This document shows, piece after piece, positions 35,062 to 42,961 of a DNA stretch of 64,000 nucleotides (its first letter is position 1; every line of letters begins with the position of its first letter). This stretch comes from Arthrobacter sp. PAMC25284 (lineage in GTDB: Bacteria; Actinomycetota; Actinomycetes; Actinomycetales; Micrococcaceae), in NCBI RefSeq assembly GCF_019443425.1, contig NZ_CP080382.1:124001-188000 (forward strand), read 5' to 3'. Below the pieces are notes generated by a model. The model did no database searches and was not told where the DNA came from. It saw nothing but the letters and a program-made list of their open reading frames with translations. The position numbers were made by a program, and so were the translations under genes.

Positions 35062-35715
35062 CTATTCTGCTCCTGCTCCTGCTCCTGCTGCTGCTGCGTC
35101 GGCCGGTTCGCCGCCGGCCATGACCTTCTTCGCGATCAGCTGCGCGGTCTTGCTGTCCGGGCCCGGGGCGGGGACAAAAACGGCTTCCCGGTAGTACCGG
35201 AGCTCGTCGATGGAATCCTTAATGTCGCCGAGCGCGCGGTGTCCGCCTAGCTTCGCGGGGGACTGGAAATAGGCCCGGGCGAACCAGCGCCGGGAAAGTT
35301 CTTTGATGGTGCTCACATCGACGACCCGGTAGTGCAGGTGTTCGACGACCTCGGGCATGTCACGCACCAGGAAGACCCGGTCCGTCCCGACTGAGTTGCC
35401 GCCCAGTGGGGCCTTACGCGGCTCCGGCACCCACTTCTTGATGTAGTCCAGGATGATGGACTGCGCCTCGGCCATGGTCTTGCCGTGGGGAAGTTCCGCG
35501 AGCAGCCCGGACCGGGTGTGCATGTCCCGGACAAAGTCGTTCATCTGCGCCAGCGCGGCGTCGTCGGGTTTAATAACGACGTCGACGCCGTCACCGAGAA
35601 TGTTCAGCTCCGAATCCGTCACCAGGGCAGCCACCTCGATCAACGCGTCGTTGACGGTATCAAGGCCGGTCATTTCGCAGTCGATCCAGACGATGCGTTC
35701 ATTAGATATAGGCAC
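35062..35715 (-). CDS. orn: Oligoribonuclease
   Basis: DEDDh 3'-5' exonuclease that finishes RNA decay by degrading 2-5-mers. The product has 217 residues. Motifs are IVWIDCEMTGLDTVNDALIE (read in blocks), LGGNSVGTDRVFLVRDMPE and HRALGDIKDSIDELRYYR. The GTG at 35715 has TACGCT 6 bases upstream on the minus strand, a leaderless-type start. The C-terminal tail ADAAAAGAGAGAE is encoded by a GCAGGA-type hexanucleotide repeat and is not part of the fold. Confidence 0.95.
   Translation of the reverse strand: MPISNERIVWIDCEMTGLDTVNDALIEVAALVTDSELNILGDGVDVVIKPDDAALAQMNDFVRDMHTRSGLLAELPHGKTMAEAQSIILDYIKKWVPEPRKAPLGGNSVGTDRVFLVRDMPEVVEHLHYRVVDVSTIKELSRRWFARAYFQSPAKLGGHRALGDIKDSIDELRYYREAVFVPAPGPDSKTAQLIAKKVMAGGEPADAAAAGAGAGAE
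35068..35096. repeat. Hexanucleotide/trinucleotide microsatellite in orn 3' end
   Basis: Three CTGCTC-type units followed by CTG triplets. On the orn strand they encode the alternating Ala-Gly/Ala tail. Confidence 0.7.
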
Positions 35716-35873
35716 CCGCCCAGCGTAACGGTTTCGACGGCCCGGATCGGTCCGGTGCTAGGATTTCGGGTACCCGGGTGTCGGTTTCTTTCGTCGGCCC
35801 GGCGCGCCCAGGGGCCCATTCCGCGGCCGGATGCGGGCGAAGACGTGTCCCCAACAGATTGGACGATCCTGAG

Positions 35874-37442
35874 ATGACGGCGCGTGTACCGGCGGTGCGG
35901 ACAACGGCTTCTGCCGCAGCGTCCCGGACCGCACCGACGGCAGCCGTTGCCGAAGTCGATAACGCCCGGTCCCCGCTCATTGCCGGCTTTATCGGTTCGA
36001 TGTTTATGGCGGTCGGCTCACTCGGCGTCGGCTGGCTGGCTCCGGTCTCCGAACTCCGCAGGGTGCCCTTGTTTATCTGGATGCGCACCGAAGCGGTCGG
36101 CGTCGCCTTGTCGATTATCCTGTTGGCCGTCGGCGGTATGCTCCTGGTGCGGGCGTGGCTGAGGCTGGGCCAACGCGTCCGTGTCTGGGGCGCGCAGGCG
36201 CATAAGGCCACGCTCCAGGCCATGGTTGCCTGGGGACTGCCCATGATGTTCTCCGTGCCGCTGTTCAGCCGGGACGTCTACGCGTACATCGGCCAGGGCC
36301 GGCTGATGGTGGAAGGCTTCAACCCCTACGAAAACGGCATTTCGGCCTTGTCCAACTACTTCCAGCTGGGCGCTGACAAGATGTGGACCGAGGCTCCCGT
36401 CCCGTATGGTCAGTTGTTCCTGTGGATCGAGCAGTTCGTGGTCTGGGCCACCCAGGTCCACCCCGAGGCCAGCATCATGCTGTTTCGGCTCGCCGCACTG
36501 ATCGGGATCGTCCTCTGCGTCGTCTACGTGCCCAAGCTCGCCGAACTCCACGGCGTTAACCCGCACCGGGCACTGTGGTTGACCGCTGCCAACCCGCTGT
36601 TCCTCACCAACTTCATCGCGAGCGTCCATAACGATGCACTGATGATCGGCCTGGCGCTGGCCGGTCTCTACTACTGCGCCACCCGCCGGGTCATTCTCGG
36701 CCTTGTGCTGGTGACGCTGTCCATCGCCGTCAAGCCCATCACCATCGTTTTCCTGCCCTTCATCGGGTTGCTGTGGGCCGGCAAGAACGCCGGATGGCCG
36801 CGGAAGATCCTGTTCTGGGGACTTACGGCCGGATTCAGCCTGGCTCTGCTGTACGCCATGAGCCTGGTCAACGGCTTCGGCTTCGGCTGGATTAACGGAC
36901 TGTCCGCGCCGGGTAGCATCTGGATCTGGTACGCGCCGGTCGGTCTTCTTGGCCTGATCGTCGCCTCGATCTTTAATGCCTTCGGCCTCGACGGCTGGGG
37001 ACTGGCCAAATGGGTGTACGACGCCGGCAAGCTGCTTGCCGTTGGGGTCATTGCCTGGCAGATCTTCCGTGGCGACCACGACCGGCTGATACGCCGGCTG
37101 ACCCTGGCATTCGCCGCCGTCGTGCTGCTGGCGCCGATGATCCAGTCCTGGTACATCGTCTGGCTGATTCCGCTGTTTGCGGTCACCGGCATCCGGGATG
37201 ACTGGCAGGTCAAAGCACTCTACTTCGTGGTGTCCTTCTTTATGGTTTACGCCATCTCGGACCAGCTGGAGGTCTTCCCCTACCTGCAGACTGCGGACCT
37301 CGGACTAGCCCTTGCGCTGGCCCGGAACGCTGCTGCGATTATTGCGCTGCTCTTCGGGCTGTACCTGATCTTCCTGGATCCACGGACGAAGCTGTTGTTT
37401 GCTAAGTCGGACGAACCCGTGACGACGCGGCCGGTTATCTGA
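35874..37442 (+). CDS. mptB: Polyprenol-phosphomannose-dependent alpha-1,6-mannosyltransferase, MptB type
   Basis: GT-C glycosyltransferase of lipomannan/lipoarabinomannan-type glycolipid synthesis, in the membrane with its active site outside. The product has about 522 residues and some 12-13 hydrophobic segments. Family signatures are SVPLFSRDVYAYIGQGRLM (first-loop acidic site), GFNPYENGISAL, ASVHNDALMIGLALAG and VKPITIVFLPFIGLLWAG. The frame is open to a GTG at 35778; TAGGAT at 35759-35764 puts transcription start near there. The ATG at 35874 (MTARVPAV) is preferred, but the N-terminus is uncertain. It diverges from orn. Confidence 0.85.
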   Translation: MTARVPAVRTTASAAASRTAPTAAVAEVDNARSPLIAGFIGSMFMAVGSLGVGWLAPVSELRRVPLFIWMRTEAVGVALSIILLAVGGMLLVRAWLRLGQRVRVWGAQAHKATLQAMVAWGLPMMFSVPLFSRDVYAYIGQGRLMVEGFNPYENGISALSNYFQLGADKMWTEAPVPYGQLFLWIEQFVVWATQVHPEASIMLFRLAALIGIVLCVVYVPKLAELHGVNPHRALWLTAANPLFLTNFIASVHNDALMIGLALAGLYYCATRRVILGLVLVTLSIAVKPITIVFLPFIGLLWAGKNAGWPRKILFWGLTAGFSLALLYAMSLVNGFGFGWINGLSAPGSIWIWYAPVGLLGLIVASIFNAFGLDGWGLAKWVYDAGKLLAVGVIAWQIFRGDHDRLIRRLTLAFAAVVLLAPMIQSWYIVWLIPLFAVTGIRDDWQVKALYFVVSFFMVYAISDQLEVFPYLQTADLGLALALARNAAAIIALLFGLYLIFLDPRTKLLFAKSDEPVTTRPVI

Positions 37443-37449
37443 CGGGGTT

Positions 37450-38073
37450 TCACCGCAGGACAATGCCCGACGCCGTCACCGGCGATCCGCCGCTTTGAGG
37501 GCGGGCGCTGACGTCGACCTGCAATCTCCACCGCAGGCGCGGCGTTTCGAGAGCCGTGGACAGTTCGGCGAGGGCGGACGTCCGGATCTGGCTAATCAGG
37601 TCCTGGATGTCGGTTCGGTCAGTGACGGTGAGGCGCGTCGTTACATCCGGGGCGTCGGCGGTACCGCGCAGCACGGAATTAGAGGACACAACCCCGGGGA
37701 GCGTCGAAACGCTGGCGTCCAGGGCCCCGGCCAGGACTGAAGCGTCACAGAGGGTAAACCCGGCCGCATCGCCGTCGTGCAGACGATACGGTGTGGCACG
37801 GCCCTTCCTCGGAAGCTGGGCGAGGATCCACAACAGACCCAGCAACGCGGCCAAAATTCCCACGATCCCAAGGATCACCGCCGTCTCAGGGCGGTTGGCC
37901 ACTGCCCACAGGTCTCCGCTTATAACGCGGGAACCGGCGTCCGGCAAGGCCATGCCGCTCAGGCCGGCCAGCAGTCCGCCAGCCTGCAGCAGAACGATGA
38001 TGCCGGCGATCAGCAACAACAAGCCCAAGACAATCAGCCAGATCCGGTTCAACGTCCCCGCGTGCTGTCCCAT
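37450..38073 (-). CDS. amaP: AmaP-like alkaline shock response membrane anchor
   Basis: 207 residues with two membrane segments (about 9-31, RIWLIVLGLLLLIAGIIVLL; about 61-86, VILGIVGILAALLGLLWIL) and a C-terminal Asp23-like alpha/beta part (VSTLPGVVSSNSVLRGT, VTTRLTVTDRTDIQDLI). In Staphylococcus AmaP anchors Asp23 to the membrane; the two-helix plus cytoplasmic domain layout matches. It is the last gene of the minus-strand Asp23 operon. The stop is 8 bases past the convergent mptB stop, with no obvious terminator between. Confidence 0.82.
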   Translation of the reverse strand: MGQHAGTLNRIWLIVLGLLLLIAGIIVLLQAGGLLAGLSGMALPDAGSRVISGDLWAVANRPETAVILGIVGILAALLGLLWILAQLPRKGRATPYRLHDGDAAGFTLCDASVLAGALDASVSTLPGVVSSNSVLRGTADAPDVTTRLTVTDRTDIQDLISQIRTSALAELSTALETPRLRWRLQVDVSARPQSGGSPVTASGIVLR

Positions 38074-38145
38074 GTGGCGGCCCTTGTCTCGTGGTTGGTT
38101 CTGGTGGTTGGTTAGAAGATGGCAGGCTATCGAGTGGCGGAGGGG

Positions 38146-38718
38146 TCAGCTCCGCGACCGGACGGTGGCGGTGACCTTTGGCAGCGGCTCCAGACCCGCC
38201 ACGGCCAACTGCTCGCGGACCTCGCCCACGACCCTGGCCCGAAGCTGCGAAGTTTTGTGCAGGGGAGTCTCAACGATCAGATGGATCCTCGTAGCGGTGG
38301 CGGTAGCTGTGACCGATCCGACGCCATCAATCGCGGCGCAGCGGGCGGACGCCAGCCGGGCCGCTCCCCGCCGGGTCATCACGATCTCGCGTTCGCCCGG
38401 TTGTTCCGGAGCGTCAGGGTCACCGCCCGGCGCGTTCAGGGGAAGTGCATTGAATGCGCCCGGTACTACGGCCGCCAGTGTCAGGATCAGTCCCAGCAGA
38501 CACGCCGCAGCGCCTGCTCCCCACATCTCCGGGCCGTTCCAGGTCAACGCCGTCAGCCAGTCCCGCGAATCCTGCAGGAAGCGTGGCCACGCCTCGCTGA
38601 GCAGCCTTGTTGTGCTGATCCACACCAGGAAAACTCCGGCCGCCAGCAAGAGTAACCCGACCCCAATGGCCGGGCCGGCGCGCCCGGGTCGATGCCGGAG
38701 TCGCTGCACGTCGCTCAT
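38146..38718 (-). CDS. DUF6286 membrane protein
   Basis: 190 residues. Two hydrophobic segments (AIGVGLLLLAAGVFLVWI and AGAAACLLGLILTLAAVV) are followed by an Asp23/AmaP-like cytoplasmic part with REIVMTRRGAARLASARCAA and a tail of alternating hydrophobic residues (VGSVTATATATRIHLIV). DUF6286 genes are typically found in actinobacterial Asp23 operons; function unknown. It lies 10 bases after the upstream Asp23 gene. Confidence 0.8.
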   Translation of the reverse strand: MSDVQRLRHRPGRAGPAIGVGLLLLAAGVFLVWISTTRLLSEAWPRFLQDSRDWLTALTWNGPEMWGAGAAACLLGLILTLAAVVPGAFNALPLNAPGGDPDAPEQPGEREIVMTRRGAARLASARCAAIDGVGSVTATATATRIHLIVETPLHKTSQLRARVVGEVREQLAVAGLEPLPKVTATVRSRS

Positions 38719-38728
38719 GACCCACCGC

Positions 38729-39166
38729 TCATAGCAACACCCGGCGGGCCGGAGCGTCCCTGCCGCTCTTGAGCCACAAGATGCGGATGTCCACCTGCCT
38801 GACTTGCACCCCCGTGAGTTCCGTAACCCGCGACATGATTCGTTGGCGGAGACGTCCTGCCGCCTGACGCAGGGGGACCGGATACGGCATCGCCACCTCG
38901 ATCGTCAGGGCGGCAACATTGCCCGTGAGTTCCACGGACGTCTTCGGACGGGCCGACATGTCCGCGCGTGCACCAATGCCCATAAAACCCCCGGATGCGC
39001 CCCCGGACGACGATTCCTCCCGGGCGACTTCGCCAGCGATCTTCTCGATCACCTTCACCGCCAGTTCAGTCCGTCCGCGGGACCCGTCGCCTGCACCGTA
39101 GCCCGCGCCGTCGGCGGGGCGAAAACTGGGAGGCTCCGGCGGCAGGGCATGGGCGCCGGCATTCAT
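38729..39166 (-). CDS. Asp23/Gls24 family envelope stress protein
   Basis: 145 residues. A Pro/Gly-rich start (MNAGAHALPPEPPSF) is followed by the Asp23 fold: ELAVKVIEKIAGEVAREE, VELTGNVAALTIEVAMPYP and RQRIMSRVTELTGVQVRQV. The ATG at 39166 overlaps the stop of the upstream small membrane gene (ATGA, 39163-39166), so the two are translationally coupled. A longer frame reaching 39922 is a shadow of the first Asp23 gene. Confidence 0.86.
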   Translation of the reverse strand: MNAGAHALPPEPPSFRPADGAGYGAGDGSRGRTELAVKVIEKIAGEVAREESSSGGASGGFMGIGARADMSARPKTSVELTGNVAALTIEVAMPYPVPLRQAAGRLRQRIMSRVTELTGVQVRQVDIRILWLKSGRDAPARRVLL

Positions 39167-39342
39167 CGGCTCGAAGCCTTGCCAAACAAGGCGTTCAGAT
39201 CCAGTTTGCCGTCCGCGACCCTGCCGACAATAAGCCCGACCAAACCGAACAGCACAACAATCAAGAGCGCGAGCCACCCGCCGAACGCCAGGACAATGCC
39301 AAGCACCAGACCGACGGTCAAACACCAACGTGTAGTGGACAT
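39163..39342 (-). CDS. DUF2273-like small membrane protein
   Basis: 59 residues, almost entirely two adjacent hydrophobic segments (CLTVGLVLGIVLAFGGWLAL and IVVLFGLVGLIVGRV), then a short charged tail with the DGKLDLNALFG block. It resembles DUF2273-type partners of Asp23 operons. The ATG at 39342 has AAGGAAGG about 7 bases upstream; the earlier start at 39378 would run through that site and is rejected. Confidence 0.8.
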   Translation of the reverse strand: MSTTRWCLTVGLVLGIVLAFGGWLALLIVVLFGLVGLIVGRVADGKLDLNALFGKASSR

Positions 39343-39407
39343 CAGATTTCCTTCCTTCCCGTTCTCCGCCCCGGTCAATACCCGCCGGGTTCAGGCAGTC
39401 ACGCAGG

Positions 39408-39905
39408 CTACTGGAGACGATCGGGCTTGGGTTCGTCCGGCGCGCTCTCATCACCGGGCAGATGGACGTCGGTGACGTGGATGTTGACCTCAAGAACTTC
39501 AAGGCCCGTGGCGTGTTCCACGGATTGGATGACATTACGTCGGATGTTGTTGCTGATCTCCACGATGGAGATGCCGTACTCCACCACGATTGAGACATCG
39601 ATCGCGGTTTGGCGTTCGCCCTTCTCCACGCTGACGCCGCCGCTGACATTCGTCTGCGAGCCGGGAATCCGCTCCGCCAGGGCGCTGAAGGCACGCCGTC
39701 CGGCACTGCCCATGGCAAACACGCCGGGCACTTCGCGTGTTGCCATCCCGGCCAGTTTCTGCACCACACCTTCTTCGATCGTGGTGTCGCCACGGTCTGT
39801 GTGTAAGGCGTCCATTTTCTTCGCCGGCGCCGGGGTGTCTGCCTGCCCTGACGATGCGGCGACCACGCCGCCGGATGATCCGGACGGGGACTGTTGCTCT
39901 GCCAT
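39408..39905 (-). CDS. Asp23/Gls24 family envelope stress protein
   Basis: 165 residues, first gene of the minus-strand operon. A disordered Ser/Gly/Ala start of about 45 residues precedes the Asp23 domain: TTIEEGVVQKLAGMATREVPGV, VSVEKGERQTAIDVSIVVEYG, VEISNNIRRNVIQSVEHATG and VNIHVTDVHLPGDE (read in short blocks). The ATG at 39905 has GAGGAGAG about 7 bases upstream. Family members coat the inner face of the membrane in firmicutes through AmaP; the same partner is two to four genes downstream. Confidence 0.9.
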   Translation of the reverse strand: MAEQQSPSGSSGGVVAASSGQADTPAPAKKMDALHTDRGDTTIEEGVVQKLAGMATREVPGVFAMGSAGRRAFSALAERIPGSQTNVSGGVSVEKGERQTAIDVSIVVEYGISIVEISNNIRRNVIQSVEHATGLEVLEVNIHVTDVHLPGDESAPDEPKPDRLQ

Positions 39906-40090
39906 GGGAACTCTCTCCTCAAGGGACGATCCAGTGTGTGTACACCGATTAAGACGTGGCCCGGACGGAATCGTCACGCCGATTCGAAGAAAAGTTTTGG
40001 CCCCGGGCAACTTCCGCCCGTGGTCCGTCCGTGCCATATTTGGCAGAGGCATACAGCCGGGCGCAGGGCCCGGGCAGGACGGGTGGCCTA
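39906..40090. promoter_or_regulatory. Asp23 / ECF sigma divergent promoter region
   Basis: 185 bases between divergent operons. It contains TGCCA-TATT-TGGCA (40032-40045), a 5-bp inverted repeat near the sigma side, and an 8-base palindrome GTGTACAC (39937-39944). GGCAACTT (40006-40013) followed after 13 bases by GTCCGT is weakly like ECF-type promoters on the plus strand; GGAAGTT lies on the minus strand at about 40015-40009. None is a confident match. Confidence 0.4.
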
Positions 40091-40687
40091 GTGGATGGGC
40101 AACGACGTTTTTCCGAGGAAGCGACCGATCTGGACGAAGGCTCGCTCGTTGCCCTCGCCCAGGACGGAGATCCGGCCGCGTTCGAAGGCCTTGTCATCGA
40201 GTATCAAGGTAAGCTTTTCCGCCTCGCCTACCGGATGCTTAATGACAGGGGAGCGGCCGAAGACGCGGTCCAGGAGGTCCTGACCGCGAGTTGGCGTGGC
40301 TTGCCAACGCTGCACAATGCCGATGCCTTTGGCGGGTGGCTCTACCGAATGGCCACGAACCACTGCCTGGATGTTTTGCGGCGGCGCGCCCGGCATCCGG
40401 AACCGTGCGTCGACACTGCGCAGTGGGAATGCGCGAGCGGCAGTGGCTTGTCCGGGGCGGTCGACGACCCGCCCGCGGTTGCCGAGGCTGCAGCAGAGAT
40501 GCGCGCTCTCACTGCCCTGCTGCTGAGTCTTTCCGCGGAACTGCGGGTGTGCTGGTTGCTCTACGAAATTCATGGCCGAAGCTACGCGGAGATCGCCGCC
40601 GGGCTGGGAATCAGCCAGGGTGCAGTTCGTGGTCGGCTCGCCCGCGCCCGGCACCAATTAGCGGAGGGGCTGGAGCAATGGCGGTAG
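40091..40687 (+). CDS. ECF-type RNA polymerase sigma factor
   Basis: About 198 residues. Region 2 is in FEGLVIEYQGKLFRLAYRM and AAEDAVQEVLTASWRGLP with the -10-reading WLYRMATNHCLDVLRRR; region 4 is LLLSLSAELRVCWLLYEIHG with the helix-turn-helix YAEIAAGLGISQGAVRGRL. There is no region 3 and no region 1.1. The GTG at 40091 gives a normal length; the frame is open to 39956, but that part is not sigma-like. It overlaps the next gene by 10 bases, the usual layout for a sigma factor and its anti-sigma factor. Confidence 0.87.
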   Translation: MDGQRRFSEEATDLDEGSLVALAQDGDPAAFEGLVIEYQGKLFRLAYRMLNDRGAAEDAVQEVLTASWRGLPTLHNADAFGGWLYRMATNHCLDVLRRRARHPEPCVDTAQWECASGSGLSGAVDDPPAVAEAAAEMRALTALLLSLSAELRVCWLLYEIHGRSYAEIAAGLGISQGAVRGRLARARHQLAEGLEQWR

Positions 40688-41265
40688 AACGTGACGTCCC
40701 GCGGCTGGGTTGCGGAGAACCAATCGACACGATTTGGGCGGGCATTGGACGCCCGCCGACCGCGCACCAGGCGCAGTGCCCCCAGTGCAGTGCCGCACGG
40801 GAGAGCCTGCTGCGGCTGCGCCACGCAACGGAAGCAATGCGTGACGCGGACGTTCGAAACCCGGGGTTGGAGCCGCGGCTTGACGTCACTGCCGCTGTGA
40901 TGGACGTTGCCCGGTCGGAGGTCCGCCGGGGCCGGACAATTCGCCTCCGTGACACGCTTGCGGGCGCTATCAGCATCAGCGAGCAGGCCATTTGTGGGGT
41001 GGTCCGTGACGCGGTCCGGGAAGTTCCCGGGGTGCGGGCGCGGCGATGCCATATCGAAGTGGCCGCCGAGTCCGTCAGCGCCGGCCCGAACGGCGCCCGT
41101 ACCGCCTGGCTGGACGTGAATCTGCGCGTCGTTGCAGCTGCAGGCACGTTAACGCCGGCCCGCATCAACAGCCTGCGCCACACCTTGGCGGAAACCCTGC
41201 TCGCCCACTTCGGCGTCACCGACGGCGCCATCAACATCACTGTGGAGGACCTCTACGATGAATGA
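40678..41265 (+). CDS. Candidate ZAS anti-sigma factor fused to an Asp23-like domain
   Basis: 195 residues. Near the N-terminus C12 and the motif H30-x3-C34-x2-C37 (AHQAQCPQCSA) match the zinc-binding anti-sigma (ZAS) signature of RsrA-like proteins. The C-terminal half (from about VVRDAVREVPGVRARRCHI through AWLDVNLRVVAAAG to AINITVEDLYDE) is Asp23-like. The ATG at 40678 lies inside the sigma gene, with GGAGGGGCTGGAG upstream; the stop overlaps the next start by 8 bases. The zinc role and the anti-sigma role are inferred from motif and position; Asp23 homology alone would give a plain Asp23 name. Confidence 0.75.
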   Translation: MAVERDVPRLGCGEPIDTIWAGIGRPPTAHQAQCPQCSAARESLLRLRHATEAMRDADVRNPGLEPRLDVTAAVMDVARSEVRRGRTIRLRDTLAGAISISEQAICGVVRDAVREVPGVRARRCHIEVAAESVSAGPNGARTAWLDVNLRVVAAAGTLTPARINSLRHTLAETLLAHFGVTDGAINITVEDLYDE

Positions 41266-41689
41266 AAAACCTGTTCGTGGCCAACTGATCGACGGCGGAG
41301 TGATCGCGGACCTTGCCATCCAGGCAGTCCTCGACACCCCCGGTGTGCTCCGGCTCGAACCCACGCTGCGGAACCTGCTGACCGGACTCGGACCCCGGCT
41401 GGGACGGAACCTGCCGGGCGTCGCCGGGCGGATTAAGACCTCACGGCACAACGGAGTCTGGGCCACCATCCGGGACGGGCGGGCGGACGTCCAGGTCGAC
41501 ATCGCAACGGACATCACGTTCACGGCGCTCGCCGTGGCTGAGGACCTCCAGCAGTTGATCCGGAAAAAGATCAGTCTGACCGGGCTGGAGGCCGGCCGGA
41601 TTGATGTAACTATTCTCGCCGTTGAAGCCGCAAATTCCGGCCGCCGCTCCGGGTCCGGACGAGGGCACGTACCGTCGAAATCCCGCTAA
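41258..41689 (+). CDS. Asp23-like protein
   Basis: 143 residues. Asp23-like strand/helix pattern: VIADLAIQAVLDTPGVLRL, IKTSRHNGVWATIRDGRADVQV (in blocks), ITFTALAVAEDLQQLIRKK and RIDVTILAVEAAN, with a basic tail (GRRSGSGRGHVPSKSR). No membrane segment. The ATG at 41258 overlaps the previous stop, with GGAGG 9 bases upstream. The third gene of the sigma operon. It is more diverged from the two minus-strand Asp23 proteins than they are from each other, by eye. Confidence 0.78.
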   Translation: MNEKPVRGQLIDGGVIADLAIQAVLDTPGVLRLEPTLRNLLTGLGPRLGRNLPGVAGRIKTSRHNGVWATIRDGRADVQVDIATDITFTALAVAEDLQQLIRKKISLTGLEAGRIDVTILAVEAANSGRRSGSGRGHVPSKSR

Positions 41690-41699
41690 GAACTGATCT

Positions 41700-42149
41700 T
41701 CCGGAGAGCTTCCAGGCGCGGTCGGTACTACAACGCCGCAGCACCGGGGGTCATGTCCTCCCGATAGGCCTTCATCAGATCGCAGAGGCGGTGCGCGACG
41801 CCGTCCACGAGGTCCCACCAGGCGCCGCTGCGAATTATCTCCTCGTAGAGCGGCAGCATGCCCGGCTCGCCGGCGGCCAGCCTAAGCCCGGTGAGGTCGC
41901 TGGCCGCGTACCGTTCCTCCCGCCAGCCGGCTCCGCGCCAGAGTTCCAGGATGGGTGCCTGCAGTTCTTCCAAGGACCCGGGCTGCAGCTCTCTGAAGGC
42001 GGCCGTGACGATCCGGCGAACCTCGGGCACCCGGACTCCCAGCGAGGGCATCTCCGACTTCATATACGCCTGCGCGCAGCCGGCCCGGCCTGGATCAGCA
42101 GCGGCCGCCGGCCGGGCCGGCTCACGGCGGTCAACTCCGAAGGGGCCAT
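41700..42149 (-). pseudogene. DNA alkylation repair (AlkD-like) gene relic
   Basis: A degenerate HEAT-like alkylpurine glycosylase. On the minus strand ATG at 42149 starts MAPSELTAV in one frame; the rest (GCAQAYMKSEMPSLGVRVPEVRRIV through WREERYAASDLTG and GAWWDLVDGVAH, read in blocks) is in another frame, so there is a frameshift near 42110-42120. After KAYREDMTP a run of five C shifts the frame again and the normal C-terminal third, about 80 residues, is missing; the Asp23-like gene ends directly below. Several lesions plus truncation mean a true relic, unlike the single-base breaks of comM, aceE and pepN. Confidence 0.7.
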
Positions 42150-42193
42150 GGGGACACTTTAGCCAGACGCCCGGTGGCCCTAGAGTTGAAACC

Positions 42194-42961
42194 ATGTCGA
42201 TGATCAAGAGCCCCGCCGAGATTGCCCTGATGCGCGAAGCCGGCCGCGTGGTGGCCACTACCCTGGAACGCGTCCGTGCAGCGGCCGCCGTCGGCGTCTC
42301 CCTCAAGGAACTTGACCAACTCGCCGCAGCATCGATTGCCGACGCCGGGGCTACGCCGGCGTTCCTGAACTACAAGCCGCGCTGGTCTTCCGCGCCGTTC
42401 CCTGGAGTCATCTGCGCCAGCGTCAACGATGCCGTCGTGCATGGAATCCCCAACGACTACCGGCTCCAGGACGGAGACCTGCTGAGCGTCGATTGCGGTG
42501 CCTTCCTGGACGGCTGGTGCGGCGACGCCGCGGTCAGCTTCATCGTCGGCACGGTGGACCCGCTCGACCAGGCGCTGATCGATGCCACGGACGCTGCCCT
42601 GGCCCGGGGAATCGAAGCGGCCCGGATCGGAAACAAAATGGGGGATCTCGGCTACGCGATCGGAGGAGCCGCCCGCCGGGCCGGCTATGGCCTGCTTGCA
42701 GACCACGGCGGCCACGGGATCGGCAAGACCATGCACGCCGAGCCGCACGTCCCCAATGAGGGGCGGCCGGGCCGCGGCATCAAGCTCACTGAAGGACTGG
42801 TGATCGCCATCGAGCCAATGCTCATCGTCGGCGGCAAGGACGACTACTTCCACGACGACGACGAATGGACCCTCCGCTCGGCCAACGGGCGCCGCGCGGC
42901 CCACAGCGAGCACACGGTCGCCATCACGGCGGACGGCCCGGTAGTCCTGACCCTGCCCTGA
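42194..42961 (+). CDS. map: Methionine aminopeptidase, type I
   Basis: Removes the N-terminal Met from new proteins. The product has 255 residues. Metal ligands are in LLSVDCGAFLDGWCGDAAVS (two Asp), GHGIGKTMHAEPHV (His), VIAIEPMLIVGG (Glu) and AHSEHTVAI (Glu). The ATG at 42194 is 7 bases after TAGAGT (42181-42186) with no ribosome site, so it is probably leaderless; longer upstream frames overlap the alkD relic. The stop codon lies in the first copy of a 34-bp tandem duplication. Confidence 0.95.
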   Translation: MSMIKSPAEIALMREAGRVVATTLERVRAAAAVGVSLKELDQLAAASIADAGATPAFLNYKPRWSSAPFPGVICASVNDAVVHGIPNDYRLQDGDLLSVDCGAFLDGWCGDAAVSFIVGTVDPLDQALIDATDAALARGIEAARIGNKMGDLGYAIGGAARRAGYGLLADHGGHGIGKTMHAEPHVPNEGRPGRGIKLTEGLVIAIEPMLIVGGKDDYFHDDDEWTLRSANGRRAAHSEHTVAITADGPVVLTLP

